From Agrostemma githago (lineage: Eukaryota > Streptophyta > Magnoliopsida > Caryophyllales > Caryophyllaceae): a stretch of DNA of 64,000 nt. Under the pieces are notes generated by a model, which worked only from the letters and a program-made list of their open reading frames with translations, was not told the DNA's origin and made no database searches. A program made the position numbers and the translations under genes. Location: positions 21,136,734 through 21,200,733 of the forward strand of contig OY288259.1 in assembly GCA_958450325.1 (NCBI GenBank). The letters are read 5' to 3'. Below are positions 44,997 through 56,739 of the stretch, piece by piece (the first letter of the stretch is position 1; each line of letters begins with the position of its first letter).

Positions 44997-47900
44997 TCAA
45001 CAACCTTGAACACTTCCATCTCCATCAAGGGCACGTAAGAACAAGTCGAAGGCCCTTGAGAAGTCTTCAATCAAGGTCGTAATGTAACCGATCACATCCC
45101 AAGGCTCCTTATGGCCTTGCCTTGACGTTCCCGGGGCATCCCTTTCTTCGAAGCACAAAGTCCTGAACTTGTACTTTTTGTCCTTGGGGATATACCCAAA
45201 CGTCCACCGGTTCTCATGCGGCCCCAAGGGAGGCTCATCTTCTTCCTTGTCATTGCACTTCAAATTTTCATCAAGCCCATGAGAAGGGCGCTCATCTTCC
45301 TCACTCTCGGAGTCATCATCATCAAGTACATAAGAGTACTTCTTCAAGCGTTGTTCCGGTTCACCCCCTAGATCGATGTCTTTCTTGGTTTGGATCATAT
45401 TGCATGTCTCATCGCTAGTAGGCGAGGTGTTGCCTTGGAGGTCAAACACTATCTTTTCCTCGCCTAACTCAAATGTGATCCTACCGTTCTTCACATCGAT
45501 CATGGCACCCGCGGTGTGTAGAAATGGGCGCCCAAGAATAATGGGAGTGTTGGCATCCTCCGGCATGTCGAGCACAATGAAGTCGACCGGAATGAAGTAT
45601 TTCCCCACTCGTACCGGTACGTCCTCTAACATTCCTAGTGGTCGATTGAATGATTTATCGGCCATTTGGAGGATGAGGGACGTACATTTCAATTCCTTCA
45701 TTCCGAGTCGGCAACAAATAGAATAGGGGATGATGCTCACACTCGCGCCCAAGTCACATAACGCATTCTTAATCAAGAAGTTGCCTATGGTGCAAGGGAT
45801 CGAAAAACTACCCGGATCCTTCAACTTCGGAAGCGTGGAACCTTGTATGAGCTCGTTCACCACCCTCGTGAACGCTACGGTCTCTTCCTTGTCGACGGAT
45901 CTCTTCCTAGCTAGGATTTCTCTCATAAATCTTCCATATGCCGGGATTTGGGTAAGTAGTTCGGTGAACGGGACGCTAACATCCAATTTCTTCACAATAC
46001 TAAGGAACTTGTCGTAATGAGTGTCCACCTTAGTCTTCATTTGCCTCGATGGGTAAGGCAACTTGACTTGGTACTCGTTTTGATCAATCGGGGTGGACTC
46101 TTCAAAGGACACTTTCCTTTTTCCCTTGCCTTTCTCTTGAAGAGGGGGAGGGTTGTCTTCTTGGGGTTTCTCGGCCTCCCATAAGACTTGCTCCTCAATA
46201 GGAATGTCAAAGCTTGCATTATCTTGAGAGGGGGGTATGACTTCTTGTCTTGGTTCTTGCTCACTAGGTGAAAAAGGGGGTTCATAGGATGTACCACTCC
46301 TCGTAGTAATAGCATTTACATGCTCAAATTTTGGTGTTTCGCCTTGAGGAGGTAGTTGCCCCTTTTGTCTTGTAGAGATCTCCGAAGCAAGTTGAGATAT
46401 TCGGGTTTCCATCGACTTCGCATGAGCATCTCTTGCTTGGTTGTCCTTTTGAACGTAAGCAAATAACTATTGTTGATTTCTTGTCATCTCTTGATTACTC
46501 CTTTGCATATCCATCATATACTTTTGTACGTCGAAATCCCGTGGTGGAGATGATGGATTATGTGGAGTATCGGTGAGGGCTAATGGAGTACCATAGTCAT
46601 GGATAGGAGACCGACTCCTAGGCTTGCTTTGTTGTTGATGACTTTGATTTGCTTGTTGTTGATGGTTCCCTTGGAACCCATGAGAATTGCCTTGATTAAG
46701 GCCTTGATTGTGGTTTTGTTGTTGTTGAAAGTTCCGGTTTCCTTGGAAATTTTGGTTTCCTTGGAAACCACCTTGATTGAAGTTCCCTTGTTGGAACCCT
46801 TGCTTGTTGTTGAAGTTACCTTGGTTATTTTGCTTGAAGTTGTTAAAGGGTCTTTGGTTACCCACATAACCTTGGTAACTTTCATTGTTGTCCCGTAAAG
46901 GAGGTGGAACATAGGGACGATGTTGTTGTTGATGTTGAAAGGCTTGTTGTTGAGGGACTTGATTGGAAGCTTGGTATTGATTTGAGTAGGAGGCACCTTG
47001 CTTGAACGCTTGAAAGGCGTTCACTTGCTCAATACTCCCTCTACAATGCATAGGATCATGACCAACGATTCCACAAGTATCACACATTCCAAAATAAGGC
47101 AAAGGAGGTGCAAACTCCAAAGCATTTACATCATGGATCGAGTGTTGGTTGGATGAACTAGCGCTTTGAACTTGGTTGAGGTGGCTTTGGAGCTTTTTGT
47201 CAATTGTCTCTATGTGAGTTCTTAGTTGAGCCCCAAGATCAATGCTCAATTGTGTAATGGCATCAACCTCATGCCTACCTCCCCGATTTGCCTTCCTAGG
47301 CCTTGAGTATTGTGAGTTATGCACCGCCATCTCTTCAATCCTTGACCAAGTTTGGTCATCCTCCACTTCGGTAAACCTACCGTTAGATCCCATATTGAGT
47401 ATGGCCCTCGAGTCTTCATATAGCCCATTCCAAAATTGTTGTACAAGGAACCATTGTGATAAGCCATGGTGTGGACAAGAACGGATCAAGGCTTTGAATC
47501 TTTCCCACGATTCGTAGAGGCTTTCATCATCGCGTTGTTGGAAACCCGTGATAGAGGCTCTCAATAGATTTGTCTTCTCCGGGGGATAGAATTGTTGGTA
47601 GAAGGCTAAGGCTAGCTTCTTCCAAGTGTCAATGCCAAGTCTTGCTTTGTCCAACCCCTTGAACCATTGCTTCGCTTTACCGATAAGAGAGAAAGGAAAT
47701 AATACACACCGGATTTGGTCTTGAGTTATTCCCGTTTGTGAAATAGCGTCACAATAATCCGAAAAGGTTTCCATGTGTTGATGAGGATCTTCGGTTGGTA
47801 ACCCACTAAATTGACTTCTCTCGACCAATTGGATAAATTGCGTTTTCGCCACAAAATTCCCGGTATATGCCTCCGGTAGAGTGGATGGACCCGTCAAAAC

Positions 47901-48215
47901 GTCTTCCGTAAAGGTTGAGTGAGAAGAGAACTTAGGCATGATTGGATATAAGGGAGACGATGGTGGTGTAGACGGTGTTGATGTAGAAGAGGAGGGGGAA
48001 CTAGGAGAAGAATTACCGAAGGGATTGATGAAGGTCCCTCCGGCCGTCTCTCGAGGTGAAATGCTCAAGTCGGCTCCTTGGCCTTGCCCTTGATGAGTGG
48101 TGCTTGCACTTGGTTGAGAGGTCCTAACCCGATTAATCATCCGTTGGCGAAAGGCTCGAAAGAGTCTCTCCGGCTCTGGATTAAAGGGATAGAGGTCGCC
48201 TCCCCTCCTAGGCAT
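44997..48215 (-). CDS. Athila-B gag-protease polyprotein with one in-frame TAG
   Basis: From the ATG at 48215 the frame is open for 582 codons, then TAG (46467-46469), then open in the same frame to 44997. The gag part has MPRRGGDLYPFNPEPERLFR, a capsid domain (LFPFSLIGKAKQWFKGL, WKKLALAFYQQFYPPEKTN, WERFKALIRSCPHHG), a Cys/His site (CDTCGIVGHDPMHC), and a Gln/Asn/Gly-rich stretch. After the stop come a coiled coil, the aspartic protease site ALCDLGASVSIIPY and the flap-side block IILGRPFLHTAGAMIDV. An acidic tail ends in RAFDLFLRALDGDG. No reverse transcriptase follows. The lone stop may be a recent mutation or a readthrough site. Confidence 0.85.
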
Positions 48216-48430
48216 ACACTACACACTAGAACAAACGTAAGAACACCTAGTGCTTTATGGGCACTAGGCAACGACAATAGCAAACACAACTAGAGACAAA
48301 GAGAAAAAAGGAGAGAATAAAACTAAGGAAAGAAGAAAAATCTAGAGAATATTCACAAGAGAAGATGGGAGAACACAAAGAAGGGTAACTAAGTCTAGAA
48401 ATAAGCAAACTAAGTCTAAACAATGCACCG

Positions 48431-48448
48431 TCCCCGGCAACGGCGCCA
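48431..48448 (-). other. Athila-B primer-binding site (tRNA-Asp type)
   Basis: The minus strand reads TGGCGCCGTTGCCGGGGA, three bases inside the 5' LTR. Athila-C has the same site at 39719-39736. Confidence 0.85.
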
Positions 48449-48451
48449 AAT

Positions 48452-50069
48452 TGATGGTTGGCTTTGTCGTGGGTCCTAACCGTCAATATTAAACCGACTA
48501 TTCCTAGTGGGTAGCTAGGACAAGTAGGGTCGATATCCACGGGGACGGTAGAGTAAGGTCTAGACTAGGTCCACTAAAAACTAGGCTAAGTCACACAAAC
48601 GAATACAAAGGGAGCGATAAATGGTGAACTATGGTGGTGGAAGAGGTATGACTAAGCTAGTGATGAACTAGACTAAAACGAAGCTAAACAATACTAAAAA
48701 GACGATGACTAACTAAGACGATGGATCAAATATGGAAAGGAAGTGGGGTAGGTCGGGTTCATAAGAGTAGAAGGGGGATTTGGGTGATCAAGGGTGTGGG
48801 TGCCTCCTAATTGCTAGAGTCGGTCCGGGCTCTCGCAACTTAGACCTATGTCAAGATGGGTCCGGGCTCTCGCAACTTAGACCCTAGTCGGCACTCTCGT
48901 GACTATGACTATTCTCAACATGCTCACACAATAGACAAGCAATGGGAAGATGCACACAAGCATGGGAAGTATGGCCACTACAACTCACACAAGCATAACA
49001 TCAAACACATAGAGTGCCTAAAATGAGTCTAACAACAAAGATGAAACCTTTACCCCTAATCAACCCTAATCACCCATAATCTACCCTCAATCCCCCTACT
49101 AACCCCACAAGATTACTACTCACTCATTATCAATGAAAAACTAACCATCATAAGAGAAAACAAACTCTCAATCCAAACATTCATAATGAACAATAACAAT
49201 AACAATAAACAAAATATAAAGATTCAAACTTGATTAACAAACTAAGAACAAGATTAAATAAGAGAAGAAGATTATACCAACAAACAATGGATGAAAAAGA
49301 AGAGAACTTGTATTAATGAGAAACCCAAATACAATCCCAAGGTTGTCAATCTTGGAACAATCTTCAAGAATCCCTTAATCCAAGAACTAATTACTCTAGA
49401 TTAACTAAGAATTAACTAAGATTAAAGAGAGATTAAGATTAATGTGTGAGAGTAAATCTAGGGTTTTGGAGGCTTAAACTAATCTAGGGTAACATAATAT
49501 CCCTTAAAATTACAAGAAGGGAGTATATATATGGGTACAAGAATGAAGGAGAAGAAAAGAAGAAATGCCGGTGAGCTGTAGCCCATCCCGACCGGGACTG
49601 ATCATCCCGATCGGGAAGGGTTCTGCCATCCCGATCGGGAAGGGCTCAACCCGACCGGGAAGGACCCACAGTGGCGCTTCTAAATGTGCCTCCCTTCCCA
49701 ATCGGGAAGGCTATTATCCCGACCGGGAAGGGTCTTGTATGCCTTCAATAAAAGCTCTAGGGTCCCTCCTTGTATCTTATGGGCTTCTCGTCGACTCTCG
49801 GGACTCGGGATCGGGTCTCGGAGGCTCGGGATTGGGACCCAAGGTCTCGGGGTCGATTCCAAGGCCTCGAGTCATCGTTCCTTCATCTCGTTGGCTCCAA
49901 AACGTGTATGTATTGAGTCGGAATCACTCCAACTCTTCCAAATCGGGCTCGGGAACCTGAAACGGACTAAAGGAAGCATAAGAGGCCCATGAATCGCTCC
50001 AAAGGAGCGATTCCACAAGGAAAATGGGACTAAAACTCAACAATTAGGCACTACAAACTACACTTATCA
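48452..50069 (-). repeat. Athila-B 5' LTR
   Basis: 1,618 bp, with few substitutions against the split 3' LTR. Palindromes are at 49586-49731. Confidence 0.92.
49522..49731 (-). promoter_or_regulatory. Athila-B 5' LTR promoter: palindromes and TATA
   Basis: TCCCGNNCGGGA sites at 49586-49731 lie about 50 bp upstream, on the minus strand, of CATATATATACTC (49522-49532). Layout matches the other LTR of this element. Confidence 0.65.
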
Positions 50070-50074
50070 GTAGT

Positions 50075-53000
50075 AAACTAGTACTAGACCGTGATGAAAG
50101 ATAAATAGTGATGAATTACAAGCACTACTCTTAAAGCCTCGGGAGAGAATAATATTCGCAAAGCGTTGGTACCACGTCCGAGGGGCCCGTTTAAGGCCAT
50201 AAAGGGACTTACGGAGACGACTGACGTGACCTGGGGCCGAGAGATTTACGAATCCCGGGGGCTAGTGCATAAAAACGATCTCAACAAGGTCTCCATGTAA
50301 GAACGCATTTTTAACATCCAACTGGTGAATGGGCGATGCCCGAGTAACATCAAGACTAAGGACGGTACGAATGGTGGTGGGTTTGAACAAAGGACAAAAA
50401 GTCTCGTCACAGTCAATGCCGACTTGTTGACTCACCGGATACATCGAATGACGGGTGAGTCTGAGGGTCGAGGGACCAAGTCCCACATTCCATTTTTAAT
50501 TAAAGCACGATATTCGTCATTCATTGCAGCATTCCAGTTCGGGTCACGGAGGGCTAGGTGGGGTGATTTAGGAATTGGATAGAGGGGTGGGCTTGCGGAA
50601 GCAGTGAGGACACGTGGTCTAAAAATGCCGTGCATTGTCCAAGTGGTCAGGTGATGGGAACGAGGTGGTGGGGAGGAGGATTGGGGCGAAGTGGTGTAGG
50701 CCGAGTGAGAAGTGGAGTGGGCCGGGTGGGGACGGGGGCTGTTGTTTTAGGGGGAAGGAGTTTGGGTCTGTGTAGAGGGAGGGAGGGGGGGAGGGTAGTT
50801 TGGGGTTGGGCCTCTGGTGAGGATTGGGTCGAGAGAGGGGATGGGGGGTAGTGGCTGGATTGTTTGTTGAGGGGGTTGGATTGGGCTCAGCTTCAAAGAA
50901 AGATGAGAGGATGGGCAAGGGTAAGGATGAATCAAGGAAGGAGTAGTTCCCGACGGGTTGGGGATCAGATTGAGCGAAGGGGAAAACAGATTAATCAAAG
51001 GTAACGTGACGTGAATGGATTATCTTGCCGGTGGTTAGATTTAGACATTTGTAGCCACGAAATTCATCGGGATACCCAAGGAAAACACACTTAATGGAGC
51101 GGGGTGTGAGTTTGTGGGGACGGGTGGAGGAGAGGTTAGGATAGAATACACATACAAAAACTCGGAGATGGTCATAAGAGGGGATTTTTAGAAATAGGAC
51201 GGAAGTGGGTAAGTGAGATTGAAGAAGACGGGAGGGGAGAATATTGTGAAGGTGGGTGGCTGTTTGAAGGGCATCAACCCAATATATGGATGGGACGGAA
51301 GCATGGAAGAGTAAGATGAGAGTGATCTCATTTAAACGGCGTATCATGCGCGTAGCTTTACCATTTTGAGAAGATATTTTAGGGTATGAGAATCGAAAAA
51401 TGAGTCCGTTTGCATCACCAAATTGTCGAAAAGAGGTATTATCAAATTTGTGGCCAAGGTCACATTGAAAGGCTTTGATTTCGCGATTAAATTGGGTTTT
51501 CACATTCCGAAAATTCAAGAATTTGGAAAAAGTTTCGGATTTAAATTTTATAAGGTAGACCCAAACAAATTGCTAAAAATTGTCAATGAGCACAAGATAA
51601 TATTTATAGCCGGATTTACTAGTTACGGGTGAAGTCCAGAGATCGCTATGAATTATATCAAAGGGACCACCATTTGGGAAAACGACTTGGAAAAAGGTAA
51701 ACGTTTATGTTTTCTAATTTGGCATGAGTGACAGTTTGGAGCGGTGCTCGATTTTATTAAAAGGAAGGGAAAACTGAGTACGTAAAATATTTAAAATGTT
51801 TGACCCGGGATGACTGAGACGAAAGTGCCAAATATCGGAGGAGAGGGTGATAAGGTGTTGGTGAGACAGGTCGGAGTCGGATGGGTTTGGGGACACGGGG
51901 TACAGCTCACCGTCACTGTTGCTCCTGAGAATCGATATTCCAGTCGCTAAATCCTTCACAGAAAAACCAAACGGGTCAAATTCGACGGAAACATTATTTT
52001 CCTTCGTAAATAGACGAACTGGTATAAGATTTTTAATTATTTGAGGGGTATATAATACTTTATTAAGGTTGGGTGCGGGTTTTAGTATTTAGGTGGGATG
52101 TGCCGAACCTGAGAATCGGAATACATGAACCATTACTGACGTAAATAGAACAAATCGTACTATAAATAAAAGGGGAACGTAAGTTACCTGGATCAGAACT
52201 CAAGTGAGAGGAGGCACCCGTATCCATAAACCAATTTCCATTGTCAACATGCTGCTGTATTGTGAGAGCTTGAAAGGATTGACCCAAATCAGTAGGGTAA
52301 TCTTCCTGTGTCAGAAAAGCTTGACCTGGAACCGAGCTCGAGAGACGGTTCTGAAAATAGGATGAATTCCGGGTCGAAGACCAAGGCTTATAGGGCGGCT
52401 GATACGACGAGATCCACCCGGGTTGAGTGGGATAGGGGTAAGACGGGCCCCCCACAGGTTCTACCACAGTGGGGACGGCGGCCAGGAGGCGGTGGCCGGT
52501 CGCTGGCGATCGAGCGGGGGAAGGCGGCTGAGTGTCGCGCTGCTGGCGCCGATTTGGGCACTGTCGGGTCTGACGCGGGTTGGTGGGTTTCGGCTGGGCT
52601 GGTTTGTCCCAAGCCCATTGTCGACGGTAGGGACGGTGGCCGGTATGACCAAGGCGGCACAACAGGGTGGTGGGTTAGACCCATCTTGGGTCATGGTTCT
52701 ATGATATTCTAATTCAATCATGCTTCGGGCAGTCTCAAAATTAGGTAATGTCTTATTTATGTAAGCTGCTACTATATTGTACTCTTTTGGGAGACCACGA
52801 AACAATTGGAGTACAAAGCGTTGCTCGGAAACCGGTGAGCCAACATCTCCTGATTGACTGGAAATCTCACGGAGACGTTGGCAATAAGTATCAAACGAGG
52901 CCATAGCCTCTAGTTTTAGATTGACAAATTCGGTTTCTAGACTTGCGGCCCGAGCGCCTTTGTTATTATGAAAAATATTTTTGATTTGATCTCACGCATC

Positions 53001-53420
53001 TTTAGCTATGGTATCGGGTTTGGCATCAAGAAGTACTCGTCGTAAATATTCATCTAATAACGCACCGTATATCCATTGGGGGACGATGGCATCGATTTCG
53101 GACCAAGGTGCATACTTTGGGTCGGTTTTGTCGTGAGCCGGAGTGCCATCGATGTGATGGGATACCTTCTATCCACGAGCATGGAGGGTGAATAAATTCA
53201 CCCAAGAAGAGTATGAGACCTTGGTGCCATCGAGTATACGAACCTTTTGTTGGATATTGTTAACGGCGTAGACGGGGTGCATCACGGGACGGGAAGGGCT
53301 TGACGTTTCCTCATCGGACTTGGCGATGGGGCGGCGTGAAGTCGGAGAGGGAAAACGGAGGACTGTCGTGGGCAGCAGCTTCGGCCGGTGATGGATCGAA
53401 GGTAAACACGAGATTTTTCG
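50075..53420 (-). pseudogene. Copia-2 relic, piece 1: gag, protease, integrase and start of reverse transcriptase
   Basis: Minus strand, many breaks. Gag lies between about 53400 and 52690 (LDGTKVSYSSWVNLFTLHARG, FDTYCQRLREISSQSG, FRGLPKEYNIVAAYI). A proline-rich stretch and the protease site NWFMDTGASSHLSSD follow near 52200. The pre-integrase block (IWHFRLSHPGSNI) is at 51714-51959 and integrase at 51518-50991. RT entry (LRDPNWNAAMNDEYRALIKN, then IHQLDVKNAFLHGDL) is at 50635-50262. In integrase the usual catalytic Glu after SPQNGKA is replaced by Thr. It continues into 33301-33515 and 9230-9611. Confidence 0.88.
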
Positions 53421-53439
53421 GGTTTATTTTTGAACCTAG

Positions 53440-53690
53440 TCTGATATCATGATAAACTGTATATTTCGATATCTAATGAGCTATTACAACTCAGTATATA
53501 AAGCCGAGTAGAGACTATGATACAATGAATTCAACTGCTCTACTAATTACAAGGCTAATCAAAGGTTAGCACTACTAAATACGAATATGAAAAGACGATC
53601 ACTAAATACAAGATATTTACTAATAAATGTCAATACCATTACTACTGTCATTAGTAATGTTCAATATTTCTGTATTAGAAGGTTGATCTG
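53440..53690 (-). repeat. Probable Copia-2 5' LTR and primer site
   Basis: TCTGATATCA at 53440-53449 resembles the complement of the tRNA-iMet primer site. TGATAAACTGTATATTTCG directly after it would be the LTR edge. The outer end is not certain, and no matching 3' LTR is visible near 9230, so the LTR limits are tentative. Confidence 0.4.
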
Positions 53691-55267
53691 CCATGATTTG
53701 ATTCCATGTCGATATAATTAGTAACACAAGTATACCTTTCATTGGAAGATTCATGTTTGTAATTCTCATTTTGTTCAGAAAATTTTAAAGATTGTTTTTT
53801 AACTTCGAATCAAAAAAGGCAAGATAGATTTTTTTCGAGAATACTAAAATCTAGTGTTTATAGGACAATATAAGAGTAATAAAGACGCGTCGTGAATGTA
53901 AGTGTGAGTAGTTATGGTATAAATTTATAGAGAATTTATAATTTGATACGTTGGATTGACTATAACCTTAATGTGTGAATGTTAAAAAATTTAGGGACAT
54001 GCTAAATCATACACACCTTTTTACTATTTCATACCCACATTTCCTGAATTATCCTTCTCATTTTTTTTCATTCAATTCATCAACCTTAATGCATTTTCCC
54101 TCTTTCTCTTTTTCCCAATCAGTTCACCAGTTTTTCCTCCATAAATTCATTACTCCATCAATTATAAAAAAGAATAAATTCAAAAATATAATTACTAATA
54201 AAAGATGAAAATACCTAATTGGTTTTTTTATTTAATTAATAATTGTTAATTAAAAAAACTTTCTACATAACCAGAAAATGAGTGTCGAATTAGGGTTTAA
54301 TTGGGGAAAACAATTAATAAGTAATATAACCTCCAATGATTATATTAAAAAGCAAAATCATTAATAAAATCAAGAAACCTAATTATTTTAAATGTTAATT
54401 ATATTCGTAATTAAAGAACTATAGAAGAATCTAATTAGTGTATATTTCGTGTATTAAAAAAAATGAAATTATTAATAAAAACCAGAATTCACGTGCGAAT
54501 AATGATCCATAATCGTAAAATTCTTGAAAAATTTGGCAAAGTTTTGAGGATCAGAAAAGAGAAAATTTGTTAGGGTTAAGAGGAATGAAAAAAGAGATTT
54601 TTTTAATTATATAGGTAGGTAGGGAAAAATAATGAAAAAATTGGGTATGAACGAAGTAGTAAAAGCCATGTATGATTTATCAACAGCGAAAATTTATAGT
54701 TCTGTCTTTACTGGTTGTTTGCAATTGGTCAAGTTGAAGTCTTATTCAAATGAGTAAGTGTTCGCAAATTTAATCTTCCTCTATAAAATTGTGGGTTGTG
54801 CGCGTTTGATGGCAACAATTTCCAAAATTTGTAGCCTCATTGTAATGTGTTGAAATAATACTACTCCGTATGTCTTATTCCCTCGATTGTCTCTTAACAA
54901 TAAATAATTTTGTGATTTTTAGTATCACAATAGTATGGAAAATTAAACTCTCACAATTTCTTTATCGTCAAATATCTTTCTCCCATCGTAGCTGCATTTG
55001 TCATTTCTATATCTTCGTTTCCCCTTTTCATATTAGTGATTTTTATTAAAAAAAAAGTTTATTTTATAATGGATGATCATGTCTTTTATTTGCATCAATG
55101 ATGACAATGTTCTTATGTTTAAAAATGAGTGTACTGATCACAAGGAAGATCCTCCAAAGTGCAATAAAAATAAAAACACGGAAGATAATTTATAAACTTA
55201 TATTTACTGTACCTTGTTACCGTAGAGGTGTTATAAGTAAACTATTTTTGTATTTTAGTTAGTGTTA
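53691..55267. other. AT-rich intergenic DNA
   Basis: No frame, RNA or repeat that I can name. A lone Stowaway-like end (ACTACTCCGTATGTCTTATTCCCTC) occurs near 54862 without a clear partner. Confidence 0.5.
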
Positions 55268-55533
55268 TACTCCCACCCATCCAAACAATTCTTTACACTT
55301 ACTATAAATGAACAATTCAATCAATTTTTTACAATCATATTTTGGCAAAAGATTTTACCTTATAATCCTCGTATTATTTCTCTATTTACACAAAATTCTA
55401 CTAACTTTAACTTACTTTAAGTTTGGTGGACCCATAAAATCATTTAATTTACCAATAATACTCATACTTTTACCACTTTTCTTAAAAAGTGGTGAAATAT
55501 CCTATGTAAGGGATTGAATGGATGGGAGGAGTA
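55268..55533. mobile_element. Stowaway-like MITE
   Basis: 266 bp. The left end is TACTCCCACCCATCCAAACA. The right end, read on the other strand, is TACTCCTCCCATCCATTCAA. TA borders are present at both ends. The inner parts also pair loosely (TTCTTTACACTT/AAGGGATT...). Confidence 0.7.
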
Positions 55534-55669
55534 CTAAATATCATTTTCATATTCCCTTATGGGAGAAGGTGCGTGATTATGTGAATCCTTTGTTTGATAG
55601 AGAATCCTTAACTGACATGGATTGAATGAAATGGATAGTCAACATGCTAGAGAAAAGAGATTTAGTATT

Positions 55670-56070
55670 CGGTTGGGTACGTTTTGAAGATTCGATGGTC
55701 CTGATAATCCCGAGTTTGAAAGGTGTTTTTGTGTTTGTGTCAAGGTACAAGTAAAACTCATCAGCCACCTCTACTCTCAATCGAATTTTACTCGGAATCC
55801 ACATTGACAATGACCCGTATGGTCGGACTAGAATTGTATATCTCACGATGATAAAATGCAAGGATGAGGTTAGAACTAAACTTATAACTAACGATAAAGA
55901 CCTTTCGTTGGTTCTCTCATAATGGGTGGTGATTCGCCACATCATTGAACATAATCATCCATTGACTCTCCCGCAATGGCACCATCTTCATCATTTCGAA
56001 AGAAAAATTTCATAAGCATAGGGTGAGATAATCGAAATCATGACTGAAGCACGACAACTTCTAGGGATGA
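55670..56070 (+). pseudogene. Fragment of a FAR1/FHY3-like DNA-binding domain
   Basis: In one plus frame the stretch 55923-56012 reads WVVIRHIIEHNHPLTLPQWH and ends HFERKIS. This is the WVV...EHNHPL element at the end of FAR1-type zinc-binding domains. Upstream, IDNDPYGRTRIVYLT and KCKDEV in the same general frame fit the earlier part of such a domain. Stops interrupt it at several places, and no transposase core follows. It is either a dead FAR1 gene fragment or the trace of a MULE. It is unrelated at the sequence level to the MULE gene at 61039. Confidence 0.5.
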
Positions 56071-56238
56071 GTAAAAAAAATTACCAGTTGTTTTTTTAAT
56101 CGAAATCTGGGTTTTTTTAAGTATAAAACCGAGTTGGTTATCTGAACCAGAATGTGAAGTATAAAAGCTGTTCGGGTAGATTCATCATTTCCAAATACGG
56201 AGACCCAATTTTTTGAACCAGTTACGCTTTTTATAAAA

Positions 56239-56444
56239 TACTCTCTCCGAGTTTCTATTATTGTCCCTTTTTTTGGGATGAAAATTATGGAAGGGAAAAT
56301 GAGTGGCTCAAAAAAGAAGAAAGGGAGAGAGAGAGAGAGTAAATGTGAACCACACATTGATGGTCTAAAAGAAAAAGTGAGACAAATATATATCAAAGTC
56401 AGCTGAAAAAAAAGTAAGACAAAAATAGGAACTCGGAGGGAGTA
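56239..56444. mobile_element. Stowaway-like MITE
   Basis: 206 bp. The left end is TACTCTCTCCGAGTTTCTAT. The right end, read on the other strand, is TACTCCCTCCGAGTTCCTAT. It is bordered by TA and includes a GAGAGA run in the middle. Two ends match at about 18 of 20 positions. Confidence 0.8.
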
Positions 56445-56739
56445 TATATAAACTAAAAATCAAATTGAGACTCATTGACACCCTCATCACCAAGCGTTAG
56501 ATAAACCGGTTTATGATGTAATTTAGAAGTAGAATTCGGAAGTTATTTGCCAATGAGGTGGTTTGAGGGAAACATTTTTTTTAAAAAAAATTGTTAACGT
56601 ATAAAAAAAACTCGAGTACCTAGTTTAAACTGGGACGGTTCCGGTTATGATTGTCATTTTTTTAAAAACCGAGTCCTCAAACTGATTTAAAAAAAGGTTC
56701 AAAACCGTAATTTTGCTCATCAGTACAAACTTCTATCTA

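Larger units (their letters stand above)
33516..50069 (-). mobile_element. Athila-B: non-autonomous Athila-type element (gag-protease only)
   Basis: It has GTAGT on both sides (33511-33515, 50070-50074), LTR ends TGATGGTTGGC and CTACACTTATCA, a tRNA-Asp-type primer site at 48431-48448 (minus strand TGGCGCCGTTGCCGGGGA), and a purine tract next to the left LTR. The left (3') LTR is split by Athila-C. It encodes gag and protease but no reverse transcriptase or integrase, and keeps a 3-kb 3' region. Its own length without Athila-C is 9.7 kb. The two LTRs have the same length (1,618 bp) with few differences. Confidence 0.93.

Noticed and set aside
54003..54210. 77-residue plus frame at 53975-54208
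   Set aside because: AT-rich and low-complexity, with no start context, motif or neighbouring signal.
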